Shown: positions 1 through 6,338, numbered from the stretch's first letter. The stretch: 8,179 nucleotides of DNA from Methanosarcinales archaeon (GCA_013415595.1 JAAEEW010000205.1:1-8179), one strand, 5' to 3'. A program made the numbers and translations. The notes: a model not told the origin generated them from the sequence alone.

Positions 1-240
1 CGCTGGATCCAGGGGGGAAGCCTGTGCCCCTGTGCAGATGAATATTATTACTATCGGACAGATCAAAAGTTTTCCAGTTATCATGTATTTCCGTTTCCAT
101 CCCGGTCTTTATAATTTAATTTGGTGTGTACCTCTATAAAAACATCCCCGGAAATTTGAAAAATGAGCTGCTGTCCTTCCAGGATCTCCCGCAACCGTCT
201 ACAATCCCCTCTCCCCGCTCCTCCCGGCTGGGAGGCAAAA

Positions 241-251
241 CTCTAAAATAA
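241..251 (+). promoter_or_regulatory. Candidate archaeal TATA box for the HMG-CoA synthase gene
   Basis: The stretch CTCTAAAATAA is AT-rich in a GC-rich setting. Archaeal transcription starts about 25 bases downstream of the box centre, which would give a start near 270 and a leader of about 30 bases carrying the AGGAGG site. Two stronger TATA-like boxes further up (108-120 and 133-144) could instead give a leader of 140-170 bases that includes the 220-235 hairpin. The choice between them is inference. Confidence 0.35.
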
Positions 252-283
252 CATGTCGAAGTGGGCTATGAAAAACCAATGCC

Positions 284-289
284 AGGAGG
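284..289 (+). promoter_or_regulatory. Shine-Dalgarno site supporting a TTG start
   Basis: AGGAGG ends 10 bases before the TTG at 300. It is the only strong ribosome-binding site nearby. The in-frame ATG at 279 hits a stop (TAG) after five codons, and the next in-frame candidate, GTG at 321, has no such site. This favours TTG as the start. Confidence 0.6.
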
Positions 290-299
290 ACTGTAGCCG

Positions 300-1649
300 T
301 TGTTCAAGTCTGATTCGCCAGTGGGCATAGACGATCTATCCGTCTACGTACCGGAGCTCTTCGTATCCACCACCGGGGAGTTCGCCGTCAAGAGGGGCAT
401 CGAGCCGGCCAAGCTGGCCCGGGGAATCGGCATCGAGCGGATGGCCATCCCCGACGCCCACGAGGACGCTGCCACCATGGCCGCCATGTCCGCCCTGGAG
501 CTGATGAGACGCAGCGACCTTAGGCCCGAGCAGGTGGGAAAGATTTACGTGGGCACCGAGTCGGCGGTGGACGAGGCCAAGGCCATAGGCACCTACGTGA
601 TCGGCATGCTGGAGAAGGTCTACGGCCCGGGGTCGTTCCAGGAGTGCTCCACGGTGGAGTTCAAGTCCGCCTGCATCGGCACCACCTACGCCCTGGAGAA
701 CATGTCCTACTGGCTGGCCCAGGAGGAGCAGGACCAGGTGGGCCTGGTGGTGGCCAGCGACGTGGCCAGGTACGATCTGTGCTCCTCCGGGGAGTACACC
801 CAGGGGGCAGGGTCGGTCTCCCTCCTGGTGAGACACCGTCCCCGCCTGCTGGCCTTCGAGGGGATCTTCGGAGCCTTCACCCGGGACGAGAACGACTTCT
901 TCCGGCCCATCGGGGAGAGGACGGCGGTGGTCAACGGCAAGCACAGCAACGACTGCTACCTCATGGCTGTGGACGGGGCGTTTGCCTCTTTTGAGAGGAA
1001 GGCCCGGAGGGGGGGGCTGATCGACCCCGGCCTGGGGGAGTGCCCCACCGATTACGTCCAGCACATCCTCTTTCACCTGCCTTACCCCCGGATGGCAGAG
1101 TACGCCGCAGCGTCCTTATTCCGCCAGGAGTGGCGGGGGCTTTCCCGCTGGCGGGAGCTGGAGGGAGAGATCGGCCCTGAGCCCCGGGTGGAGGACTATG
1201 CCGACGGAGGCGACTATGCCCGGGCAGACTTCGAGTTCAGGAAAAAGTTCACCCGGTCGGAGCTCTTCATGCAGGCCTTCAGGTCGAAGGTGGAGGGCTC
1301 CACATCGATCTCCAGGCAGGTGGGAAACATCTACACCGGCTCCATCTACCTGGGCCTGGCCAGCCTGCTGGAGTCCGGAAAGCTCTCCCCCGGGGAGCGG
1401 GCCTGCTTTGGCTCCTACGGCAGCGGCTGCTCGGCCCTGGTCTTCTCCGCCCTGGTCCAGCCGGGCCTGGGATCGGTCCCCTCCACCGGCATACTGGAGC
1501 GGCTGGCCGCCCGCCGGGAGATCTCCCTGGCCGAGTACGAGCAACTGCACGAGGGCAGGAGGAAGGAGAGCATCATCCCTCCCCGGGAGGAGTTCGCCCT
1601 TCTGAGGGTGGACGAACAGGGATACAGGCACTACGATTTCGTAAGGTGA
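300..1649 (+). CDS. mvaS: Hydroxymethylglutaryl-CoA synthase, long (bacterial/eukaryotic-like) form
   Basis: This 449-residue thiolase-fold enzyme should condense acetyl-CoA with acetoacetyl-CoA to HMG-CoA in the cytoplasm, the second step of the mevalonate route to isoprenoid (archaeal lipid) precursors. The catalytic triad of the family is visible: Glu87 in GTES, nucleophile Cys125 in SACIGT, and His259 in FHLPYPRM. The stretch NDFFRPIGERTAVVNGKHS (about 200-218) matches the DFxRPxG...VxGKxS signature of bacterial and eukaryotic HMG-CoA synthases. A Gly/Ser-rich GSYGSGCSALVF segment near the C-terminus fits the thiolase-fold nucleotide loop. The usual archaeal enzyme has about 350 residues and is typically found near an acetyl-CoA acetyltransferase and a DUF35 protein. 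This one is longer and stands alone. A role in a side pathway such as beta-branching (PksG-like) is possible, but no polyketide genes are nearby. A G8 run lies at 1009-1016 inside the gene. Confidence 0.86.
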   Translation: MFKSDSPVGIDDLSVYVPELFVSTTGEFAVKRGIEPAKLARGIGIERMAIPDAHEDAATMAAMSALELMRRSDLRPEQVGKIYVGTESAVDEAKAIGTYVIGMLEKVYGPGSFQECSTVEFKSACIGTTYALENMSYWLAQEEQDQVGLVVASDVARYDLCSSGEYTQGAGSVSLLVRHRPRLLAFEGIFGAFTRDENDFFRPIGERTAVVNGKHSNDCYLMAVDGAFASFERKARRGGLIDPGLGECPTDYVQHILFHLPYPRMAEYAAASLFRQEWRGLSRWRELEGEIGPEPRVEDYADGGDYARADFEFRKKFTRSELFMQAFRSKVEGSTSISRQVGNIYTGSIYLGLASLLESGKLSPGERACFGSYGSGCSALVFSALVQPGLGSVPSTGILERLAARREISLAEYEQLHEGRRKESIIPPREEFALLRVDEQGYRHYDFVR

Positions 1650-1650
1650 T

Positions 1651-1778
1651 CCTGGCAGAGTACCTGCCGGATATCCTGCAACAGCCAGAGAACCCTGCCA
1701 GATGCCCTGCCAGAAAATCCTGCCGCAGTCCCTGATGGGAATCCTTCCAGAAGGCCGGCTATGCGTCTGCGGCAGGGG
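1651..1778 (+). repeat. Degenerate 12-bp tandem repeat behind the HMG-CoA synthase gene
   Basis: Units resembling CCTGCCAGA plus three variable bases begin at 1651, 1663, 1675, 1694, 1706, 1719, 1731 and 1743, with weaker copies at 1755 and 1767. Spacing is 12 bases except for one step of 19 and one of 13. The array begins two bases after the stop codon at 1647-1649. The rest of the gap to 1918 holds no credible gene. Confidence 0.6.
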
Positions 1779-1863
1779 TCTACTGGCTCCAATTCATCCG
1801 GGCTTCCAGAGCCCTTCTCCAGAGTCATGGCTGCCGGGTCCCGCATCTGCGGTCAGCAATGGG

Positions 1864-1870
1864 TTAATAT
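1864..1870 (+). promoter_or_regulatory. Candidate TATA box for the MFS transporter gene
   Basis: TTAATAT sits in the gap before the transporter gene. A start about 25 bases downstream (near 1892) would give a leader of roughly 27 bases that carries the GGAGG at 1911-1915. Assignment rests on composition and spacing only. Confidence 0.35.
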
Positions 1871-1918
1871 CCCGAAGAATTGAGAAGTATCCTGGAATGA
1901 AGCCCATCCCGGAGGACG

Positions 1919-3307
1919 ATGAAAGACGATGAAGGCGCGGGCTATGTGCTTTTCATAGTCACCCTGGCCTCCTTCCTTCCCGCCTTCGTCAGCTCGGCTA
2001 TCAACGTCGCTCTGCCGGCCATCGGCCGGGATTTCTCCATGGACGCCGTCCTCCTGGGCTGGGTGGTTACCTCCTACCTGCTGGCCATGGCCGCCTTCCT
2101 GGTGCCGGTGGGCCGGCTGGCCGACATCCACGGCCGAAAGAGGGTCTTCTTCTGGGGCATGCTCCTCTTCACCGCCTTCTCCCTGCTCTGTGCCCTCTCC
2201 AGTTCCGGAGCACTGCTGATCTCCTTCCGGTTCCTGCAGGGGGTGGGAGCGGCCATGGTCTTCAGCACCGCCGTGGCCATCCTGACCGCCGTCTACCCGC
2301 CGGGAAAGAGGGGCTGGGCCCTGGGCATCAACGTGACCGCAGTCTACGTGGCCCTATCACTGGGGCCCTTTTTAGGCGGCTTTCTCACCCAGTACCTGGG
2401 CTGGAGGAGCCTCTTTCTGATCAACGTGCCGGCAGGCCTCATAGTCATGGCTTTGATCTTCTGGAGGCTGGAGGGGGAGTGGACCGAGGCCCGGGGGGAG
2501 CGCTTTGACGTAGCCGGCTTCCTGGTCTACTTCTCCTCCCTGGTGGCCCTGATGTACGGCTACACTCTCCTTCCGGCACCGTCTGGCGGGGCGGTGATGC
2601 TCCTTGGCCTGGGAGGAATGGTCCTCTTCTACCGGCTGGAGTCGCGGTCCACTGCTCCCATTGTCAACTTCCGCCTCTTCCGGGAGAACCGGGTCTTCGC
2701 CCTGTCCAACCTGGCCGCCCTGATCAACTACAGCGCCACCTTTGCCGTGGGCTTCCTCCTTAGCCTGTACCTGCAGTACGTCAAGGGATTCGACGCCCAG
2801 GGGGCCGGGCTGATCCTGGTGGCTCAGCCCCTGGTCCAGGCCCTCATCTCCCCCTCGGCGGGAAAGTTGTCCGACCGGGTGGAGCCCCGGTTCGTGGCCT
2901 CTGCCGGAATGGCCCTCACGGCGCTGGGCCTGCTGCTCATGACCCTGCTGGACGGCAGCACCGGGCTATTTTTCGTCGTCGGAGCCCTGGTGGTCATCGG
3001 GGTGGGGCTGGCCCTTTTCTCCTCGCCCAACACCAACGCCGTGATGAGCTCGGTGGAGAAGAGGCACTACGGGGTGGCCTCGGGGATGGTGGCCACCATG
3101 CGCTCCCTGGGCATGATGCTGAGCATGGCCATCGTCATGCTGGTCTTCTCCCTGGTGGTGGGCCGGGTGCAGATCGAGCCGGAGAACTACAGCCTGTTCA
3201 TAAAGAGCATCAGGATACTGTTCTCCATCTTCGTGGTTCTGTGCATCGGCGGGACCCTGGCCTCCCTGGCCCGGGGAAAGATGCAGAGGGACCGGTCTTC
3301 ACGGTGA
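1919..3307 (+). CDS. MFS efflux transporter, DHA2 (EmrB/QacA-like) 14-helix family
   Basis: This 462-residue integral membrane protein is probably a proton-driven exporter of drugs or metabolites; the substrate cannot be read from sequence. MFS motif A is clear at residues 65-75 (GRLADIHGRKR) between helices 2 and 3. The antiporter motif C lies at 136-154, ending LGPFLGG in helix 5, followed by the GWRSLFLINVPAG signature typical of this family (161-173). I count about 14 hydrophobic segments, from 9-29 to 428-449, which fits DHA2 rather than the 12-helix DHA1 group. The ATG start has GGAGG at 1911-1915, only three bases away, a short spacing; the other nearby ATGs are out of frame. The 3' end overlaps the convergent ligase gene by nine bases, and no terminator is visible between them. 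Confidence 0.88.
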   Translation: MKDDEGAGYVLFIVTLASFLPAFVSSAINVALPAIGRDFSMDAVLLGWVVTSYLLAMAAFLVPVGRLADIHGRKRVFFWGMLLFTAFSLLCALSSSGALLISFRFLQGVGAAMVFSTAVAILTAVYPPGKRGWALGINVTAVYVALSLGPFLGGFLTQYLGWRSLFLINVPAGLIVMALIFWRLEGEWTEARGERFDVAGFLVYFSSLVALMYGYTLLPAPSGGAVMLLGLGGMVLFYRLESRSTAPIVNFRLFRENRVFALSNLAALINYSATFAVGFLLSLYLQYVKGFDAQGAGLILVAQPLVQALISPSAGKLSDRVEPRFVASAGMALTALGLLLMTLLDGSTGLFFVVGALVVIGVGLALFSSPNTNAVMSSVEKRHYGVASGMVATMRSLGMMLSMAIVMLVFSLVVGRVQIEPENYSLFIKSIRILFSIFVVLCIGGTLASLARGKMQRDRSSR

Positions 3308-4342
3308 TGAAATCGATTTTCTCACCTGGTCCAGCAGGCACTCCCGGGGCTCTTTCTCCCCTCTCATCCTCAGGAACACCGGGGCTCGCATGTGGCCGTC
3401 TGGAGTCAGCTCCAGGGCCGTCACCTCCACCACCATCTCCGGCTTCAGCCACCTGACGCCCGGCGTCGGCGGAGGACGGGCGAAGGGGGAGACCTCCGTC
3501 TCTTCAAAGCCGGAGACGATCTCCTTCAGCTCCCCTTCTGAAAATCCGGATCCCACCCGTCCCAGGTAGACCAGCTCTCCACTGGAGTTGTAGGCCCCGG
3601 TCAGCAGGCCGCCGAAGTAGGGCTCTCGCCGGCCCTTCCCCGGGATGTAGCCTCCCACCACCAGGTCGGCAGTCAGCTTCTTCTTGATCTTGACCCAGTC
3701 CGGGCTTCTGGTTCCCGGCTGGTAGGGGCTGGACAGGCGTTTGGCCACCACCCCCTCCAGACCCATCCTGGCCGCAGCCCCGAAGTAGGCCTCCCCATCT
3801 TCATCCAGGTAGTCGGTGATCACCAGCCGGTCGTCCTCCTGCAGCACCCGGGAGAGGATCTCCTTTCGCTCCTGCAAAGGCCTGGCCATCACCTCCTGGC
3901 CCCCGGCCCACAGGATGTCGAAGACGATGTAGGTAGCCGGCCTGCTCTCTGCCAGGTACTCGATTCGCAGGGGTCTGGTCTGGTGCACCCTCACCTCCAG
4001 TCCTCCGAAGTCCGGCAGGCCGCCGGAGAAGACGGCGATCTCCCCGTCCAGAACGCAAGCCTGGCAGGCCCCCTTCTTCAGGGAGGCCATGATCTCGGGA
4101 TAGCGGGGGGAGATGTCTGTCAGCCTCCGGTTTTGCAGCACCACCTGTGAGGAGACGTGGGCTATGCACCTCGTGCCGTCGATCTTGGGCTCGAATATCC
4201 ACCCCGGGGCGGAGAAGGGCTGGCCGGAGACCGCCAGCATGGGCCTGATGGGCTGGACGGACTCAATCGACCTGATAGACTTGATAGACCTGATGGGCTT
4301 CATGCTCTTCTTTCCGGGCAGGGTCCGCCTTGGGATAGCCAT
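3299..4342 (-). CDS. ligD: ATP-dependent NHEJ DNA ligase (LigD ligase-domain type, stand-alone)
   Basis: This 347-residue enzyme should seal DNA ends brought together by Ku. The nucleotidyltransferase motifs are in order: motif I FEPKIDGTR with adenylated Lys53, LDGEIAVF (98-105), YIVFDILW (138-145), LEGVVAKR (195-202) and motif V WVKIKKK (216-222). The OB-fold follows (DLVVGGYIPGKGRR, YLGRVGSGF), with the C-terminal RAPVFLRMRGEKEPRE typical of LigD ligase domains. There is no fused polymerase or phosphoesterase domain, as in the separate NHEJ ligases of archaea such as Methanocella. Residues 14-34 (MKPIRSIKSIRSIE and onward) come from a 9-bp repeat and precede the usual PMLA start of the fold. 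I chose ATG 4342 because GTGAGG lies nine bases upstream. A GTG at 4357 overlapping the ku stop as GTGA would add five residues and cannot be excluded. Confidence 0.9.
   Translation of the reverse strand: MAIPRRTLPGKKSMKPIRSIKSIRSIESVQPIRPMLAVSGQPFSAPGWIFEPKIDGTRCIAHVSSQVVLQNRRLTDISPRYPEIMASLKKGACQACVLDGEIAVFSGGLPDFGGLEVRVHQTRPLRIEYLAESRPATYIVFDILWAGGQEVMARPLQERKEILSRVLQEDDRLVITDYLDEDGEAYFGAAARMGLEGVVAKRLSSPYQPGTRSPDWVKIKKKLTADLVVGGYIPGKGRREPYFGGLLTGAYNSSGELVYLGRVGSGFSEGELKEIVSGFEETEVSPFARPPPTPGVRWLKPEMVVEVTALELTPDGHMRAPVFLRMRGEKEPRECLLDQVRKSISSP
4242..4304 (-). repeat. In-frame 9-bp minisatellite in the ligase N-terminal extension
   Basis: Seven consecutive 9-base units run on the plus strand: GGCCTGATG, GGCTGGACG, GACTCAATC, GACCTGATA, GACTTGATA, GACCTGATG and GGCTTCATG. 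The consensus is roughly GRCCTGATR. On the coding (minus) strand they give the Ile-Arg/Lys-Ser pattern IRS-IKS-IRS-IES-VQP-IRP. Because the unit is a multiple of three, changes in copy number would keep the reading frame. Confidence 0.75.
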
Positions 4343-4353
4343 CCCTCCCCGCC

Positions 4354-5187
4354 TCACTTCAGGGACCTGGCGGTCTCCTTCAGGGCGGCCATCAGGTCTC
4401 TGGCCTCTCTCCGGGGCCTGGCCTTCTTCCTGATCTCCACCACCTCCCGGCCCACCCGGGAGGCCACCAGGGCGTCGATCCTCTCCCGGTAGCGGTCGTG
4501 GTAGACGCTCAGGTCCAGATCCCCGGTCAGCCGGTTCACGATCTCCATGGCCAGCTCCATCTCCTTCTCCCCCGGCTCCGGCAGTTCCTTTAGCTCCTGA
4601 AAGGCGGATGGGTCCAGGACCTCGTCGGCGTAGCGAAGGGTGGTGGCCACTATGGCCTTCTGGTAGTAGTGGACCAGGACCACGTGCTCCCGGGAGCTGA
4701 TGGTCATGCGGCCGATGGCCGCCTTGCCGGTCTTCTCCATCACCTTCTTCAAAAGGGCGTAGGCGCTCTCCGACCGGTCCGGGATGAGCAGGTAGGTGCG
4801 GTCGAAGTGGTGGGGATCGATCTGGAAGAAGTTGACGAACCGGTCCAGGTCGATGACCTTGCTCGACTCGGGCCTGGCCGCCTCAATCTCTTTTTTTTCC
4901 AGGGCCAGGTACCGGTCCCTGTCCAGGGGGTAGCCGTAGATGATCTCGCTCTGGCTGACCTCGTCTCCCTCCTGGCAGAACTTCCGGTAGGAGATGGGGG
5001 TCTTGCACTTGCGGTGGAGCATGCGAAAGCTGGTCCGCTTGTCCCTGGTTATGGGCAGGGCTTTGACCGGGATGTTCACCAGGCCGATGCTCAGGCTGCC
5101 GGACCACACCGTCCGGGGGAGGATAGGGACCTCCTGTTCTCCCTTTTCCTCTTTATCCTGATCTTCCAGCAGCGCGACCTCGTCCAT
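4354..5187 (-). CDS. ku: Ku protein, prokaryotic NHEJ end-binding factor
   Basis: This is a 277-residue bacterial/archaeal-type Ku, expected to form a homodimeric ring on double-strand DNA ends and recruit the ligase encoded directly downstream. Family landmarks are TVWSGSLSIGLVNIPVKAL (26-44), SFRMLHRKCKTPISYRKFC (53-71), DRFVNFFQIDPHHFDRTYLL (115-134) and YHDRYRERIDALV (229-241). The C-terminal tail is strongly basic (RKKARPRR, 253-260), fitting DNA contact. The length is normal for the family. The first 25 residues are an acidic low-complexity extension (EDQDKEEKGEQE). ATG 5187 is preferred because a TATA-like box lies about 25 bases upstream, implying a leaderless transcript. An in-frame TTG at 5208 would add seven residues but would fall inside that box. 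The ku stop is 11 bases upstream of the ligase ATG, so the two form an operon. An A8 run on the coding strand (4891-4898) is unusual for this GC-rich gene. Confidence 0.93.
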   Translation of the reverse strand: MDEVALLEDQDKEEKGEQEVPILPRTVWSGSLSIGLVNIPVKALPITRDKRTSFRMLHRKCKTPISYRKFCQEGDEVSQSEIIYGYPLDRDRYLALEKKEIEAARPESSKVIDLDRFVNFFQIDPHHFDRTYLLIPDRSESAYALLKKVMEKTGKAAIGRMTISSREHVVLVHYYQKAIVATTLRYADEVLDPSAFQELKELPEPGEKEMELAMEIVNRLTGDLDLSVYHDRYRERIDALVASRVGREVVEIRKKARPRREARDLMAALKETARSLK

Positions 5188-5352
5188 ATTATGATAAATA
5201 GGCCTCAAATATACAAAAAATTTTGGTCCGGCGCGTTGGATAGAGCGGGCCCATCAGCTCGCCTGCCCGGGGCCGGCCGCCGGGTTTGCGGGGATGGGAT
5301 TTCTTCCGAAAAGTATTACGGCCAGGAAGGGCCAAAATATCATGGATTGATC
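5188..5352. promoter_or_regulatory. Divergent promoter region between ku and the aldo/keto reductase gene
   Basis: This region of 165 bases separates two divergent start codons. AT-rich ends flank a GC-rich core (about 5227-5300), which contains the 8-bp palindrome GGCCGGCC (5271-5278) nested in a CCCGG/CCGGG inverted repeat (5266-5284). On the reductase side, AAGTATTA (5311-5318) is a possible TATA box. On the ku side see the separate entry. Whether the central inverted repeat binds a regulator is unknown. Confidence 0.45.
5206..5220 (-). promoter_or_regulatory. Candidate TATA box driving the ku-ligase operon
   Basis: On the minus strand this reads TTTTTTGTATATTTG. Its centre (about 5212) lies about 25 bases before the ATG at 5187, the spacing expected between an archaeal TATA box and the transcription start. 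That would make the ku mRNA leaderless, and no Shine-Dalgarno sequence is present at a normal distance from this ATG. Confidence 0.5.
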
Positions 5353-6198
5353 ATGAGCTTTAACACAACCTTCGGCAGGACCGGTCGGGAGGTCACCCGG
5401 GTGGGGCTGGGTGGAGAAGGGGTGCTACGCACCTTTGGCCGGGAGGAGGAGGCCCTGGCGGTCATCGGAGAGTCGGTGGCCCAGGGTATCGGCTACTTCG
5501 ACTCGGCCCGGGTCTACGCCGGGTCGGAGGGCTACTACGGCCTGTTCTGGCCGGAGCACCCATCCCAGCGGGCCGGGGCCTTTCAGGCCAGCAAGTCCGC
5601 CAGCCGGGACCGGTCCGGAGCCCTGGCCGACCTGGAGACCACCCTGTCCATGATGGGGCTGGACCACCTGGACCTGTGGCAGATCCACGACCTCAGAACC
5701 TGGCAGGACGTGCGGGAGGTCGAGGCTCCCGGCGGGGCCCTGGAGGCCTTCCTGGAGGCCCGGGAGCAGGGCCTGACCAGGCACATCGGGGTCACCGGCC
5801 ACCACGATCCGGCGGTCCTGACCCACGCCGTGCAGAGCTGGGACCTGGACTCGGTCCTCCTGCCGGTAAATCCGGTGGAAGGCCTGCTGGGCGGCTTTCT
5901 CACCAGCACCCTGCCCTCAGCCCGGGAGCGGGGCATTGCCGTGGTGGGCATGAAGGTCCTGGGAGCGGGGCACTACCTCAATCCCCGGGCCGGAGTGACC
6001 CCGGAGCTGCTGGTCCGCTACGCCCTCACCCAGGAGGCCACCCTGGTGACCGTGGGCTGCTCCAACCCCCGGGAGGTGCAGGCCCTGGCCCGGACTGGGC
6101 GGGAGTTCCAGCCCCTCCCGGAGAAGGAGGAGGCCCGGCTGCTGGAGGCATTCCGGCCATACGCCCGCAAGCTGGCCTACTACCGGGGAGTGATTTGA
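5353..6198 (+). CDS. Aldo/keto reductase family protein
   Basis: This 281-residue cytoplasmic (beta/alpha)8-barrel oxidoreductase is likely NAD(P)H-dependent, with unknown substrate. The catalytic tetrad of the family can be placed: Asp50 and Tyr55 in GYFDSARVYAGSEGYYG, Lys81 in ASKSA, and His112 in LWQIHDL. The start MSFNTTFGRTGREVTRVGLG is a typical family N-terminus, so ATG 5353 is chosen although no good Shine-Dalgarno site precedes it. The frame stays open upstream across the antisense of ku, but that part has no homology-like content. The C-terminus (SNPREVQALAR) fits the cofactor-binding end of the barrel. The cysteine-rich 4Fe-4S tail found in many archaeal reductases of this group is absent. 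The gene is divergent from ku and not obviously part of an operon. Confidence 0.86.
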   Translation: MSFNTTFGRTGREVTRVGLGGEGVLRTFGREEEALAVIGESVAQGIGYFDSARVYAGSEGYYGLFWPEHPSQRAGAFQASKSASRDRSGALADLETTLSMMGLDHLDLWQIHDLRTWQDVREVEAPGGALEAFLEAREQGLTRHIGVTGHHDPAVLTHAVQSWDLDSVLLPVNPVEGLLGGFLTSTLPSARERGIAVVGMKVLGAGHYLNPRAGVTPELLVRYALTQEATLVTVGCSNPREVQALARTGREFQPLPEKEEARLLEAFRPYARKLAYYRGVI

Positions 6199-6231
6199 GG
6201 GGCCGGGCGCTTTAGAGGATCTGAGCGACCG

Positions 6232-6243
6232 GGAGACGTCTCC
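6232..6243. repeat. Perfect 12-bp palindrome GGAGACGTCTCC
   Basis: A 12-base perfect dyad lies in the 140-base gap between the reductase gene and the orphan gene, about 35 bases after the reductase stop. It has no loop, so it resembles a protein-binding dyad more than a hairpin. It lies about 32 bases upstream of a TATA-like CTTATTTG at 6275-6282, where a regulator of the orphan gene could bind. Function is inferred only from position. Confidence 0.4.
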
Positions 6244-6274
6244 AGGACCCCAGGGAGAGCTTGCCCCGGGAGAA

Positions 6275-6282
6275 CTTATTTG
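6275..6282 (+). promoter_or_regulatory. Candidate TATA box for the 120-residue orphan gene
   Basis: CTTATTTG is an AT-rich stretch in the gap. A start near 6304 would leave a leader of about 35 bases with GGTGA (6328-6332) six bases before the ATG at 6339. Confidence 0.3.
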
Positions 6283-6338
6283 TCTCTTGCCGTAAAAAAA
6301 TGTAGATGTGAAATTGCCCGAGGGAATGGTGAAAGAGA

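Larger units (their letters stand above)
1..299. other. AT-rich leader region upstream of the HMG-CoA synthase gene
   Basis: No convincing gene is visible here. The first 40 or so bases are GC-rich and the composition then drops sharply to AT-rich until about position 165, which suggests that an upstream element ends near position 41. A possible 12-codon tail in frame 3 ends at TGA 39-41, but it is too short to assign. TATA-like stretches lie at 108-120 and 133-144. A perfect 6-bp inverted repeat (CCTCCC, loop GGCT, GGGAGG) occupies 220-235. A third TATA-like stretch is at 241-251 and a Shine-Dalgarno sequence at 284-289. Confidence 0.5.

Noticed and set aside
336..1076. A 246-codon minus-strand open frame opposite the HMG-CoA synthase gene.
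   Set aside because: It is antisense to a gene with visible catalytic residues, and its His/Gly/Val-rich content matches no family I know.
1651..1778. The repeats were considered as a CRISPR array.
   Set aside because: Units are 12 bases, contiguous and degenerate, with no unique spacers and no cas genes.
1702..1932. A 76-codon plus-strand open frame covering the gap before the transporter gene.
   Set aside because: It begins inside the 12-bp repeat, runs into the transporter start and shows no protein-like pattern or ribosome-binding site.
3301..3310. GTGATGA near the gene junction was considered as a C box of a C/D guide RNA.
   Set aside because: No D box (CTGA) follows at a suitable distance, and the motif lies within coding sequence.
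4669..5352. The aldo/keto reductase frame stays open upstream for 228 codons, giving an apparent 509-residue protein.
   Set aside because: This part is antisense to ku, reads as low-complexity Leu/Val/Gly/Asp sequence, and the reductase has a normal family start at 5353.
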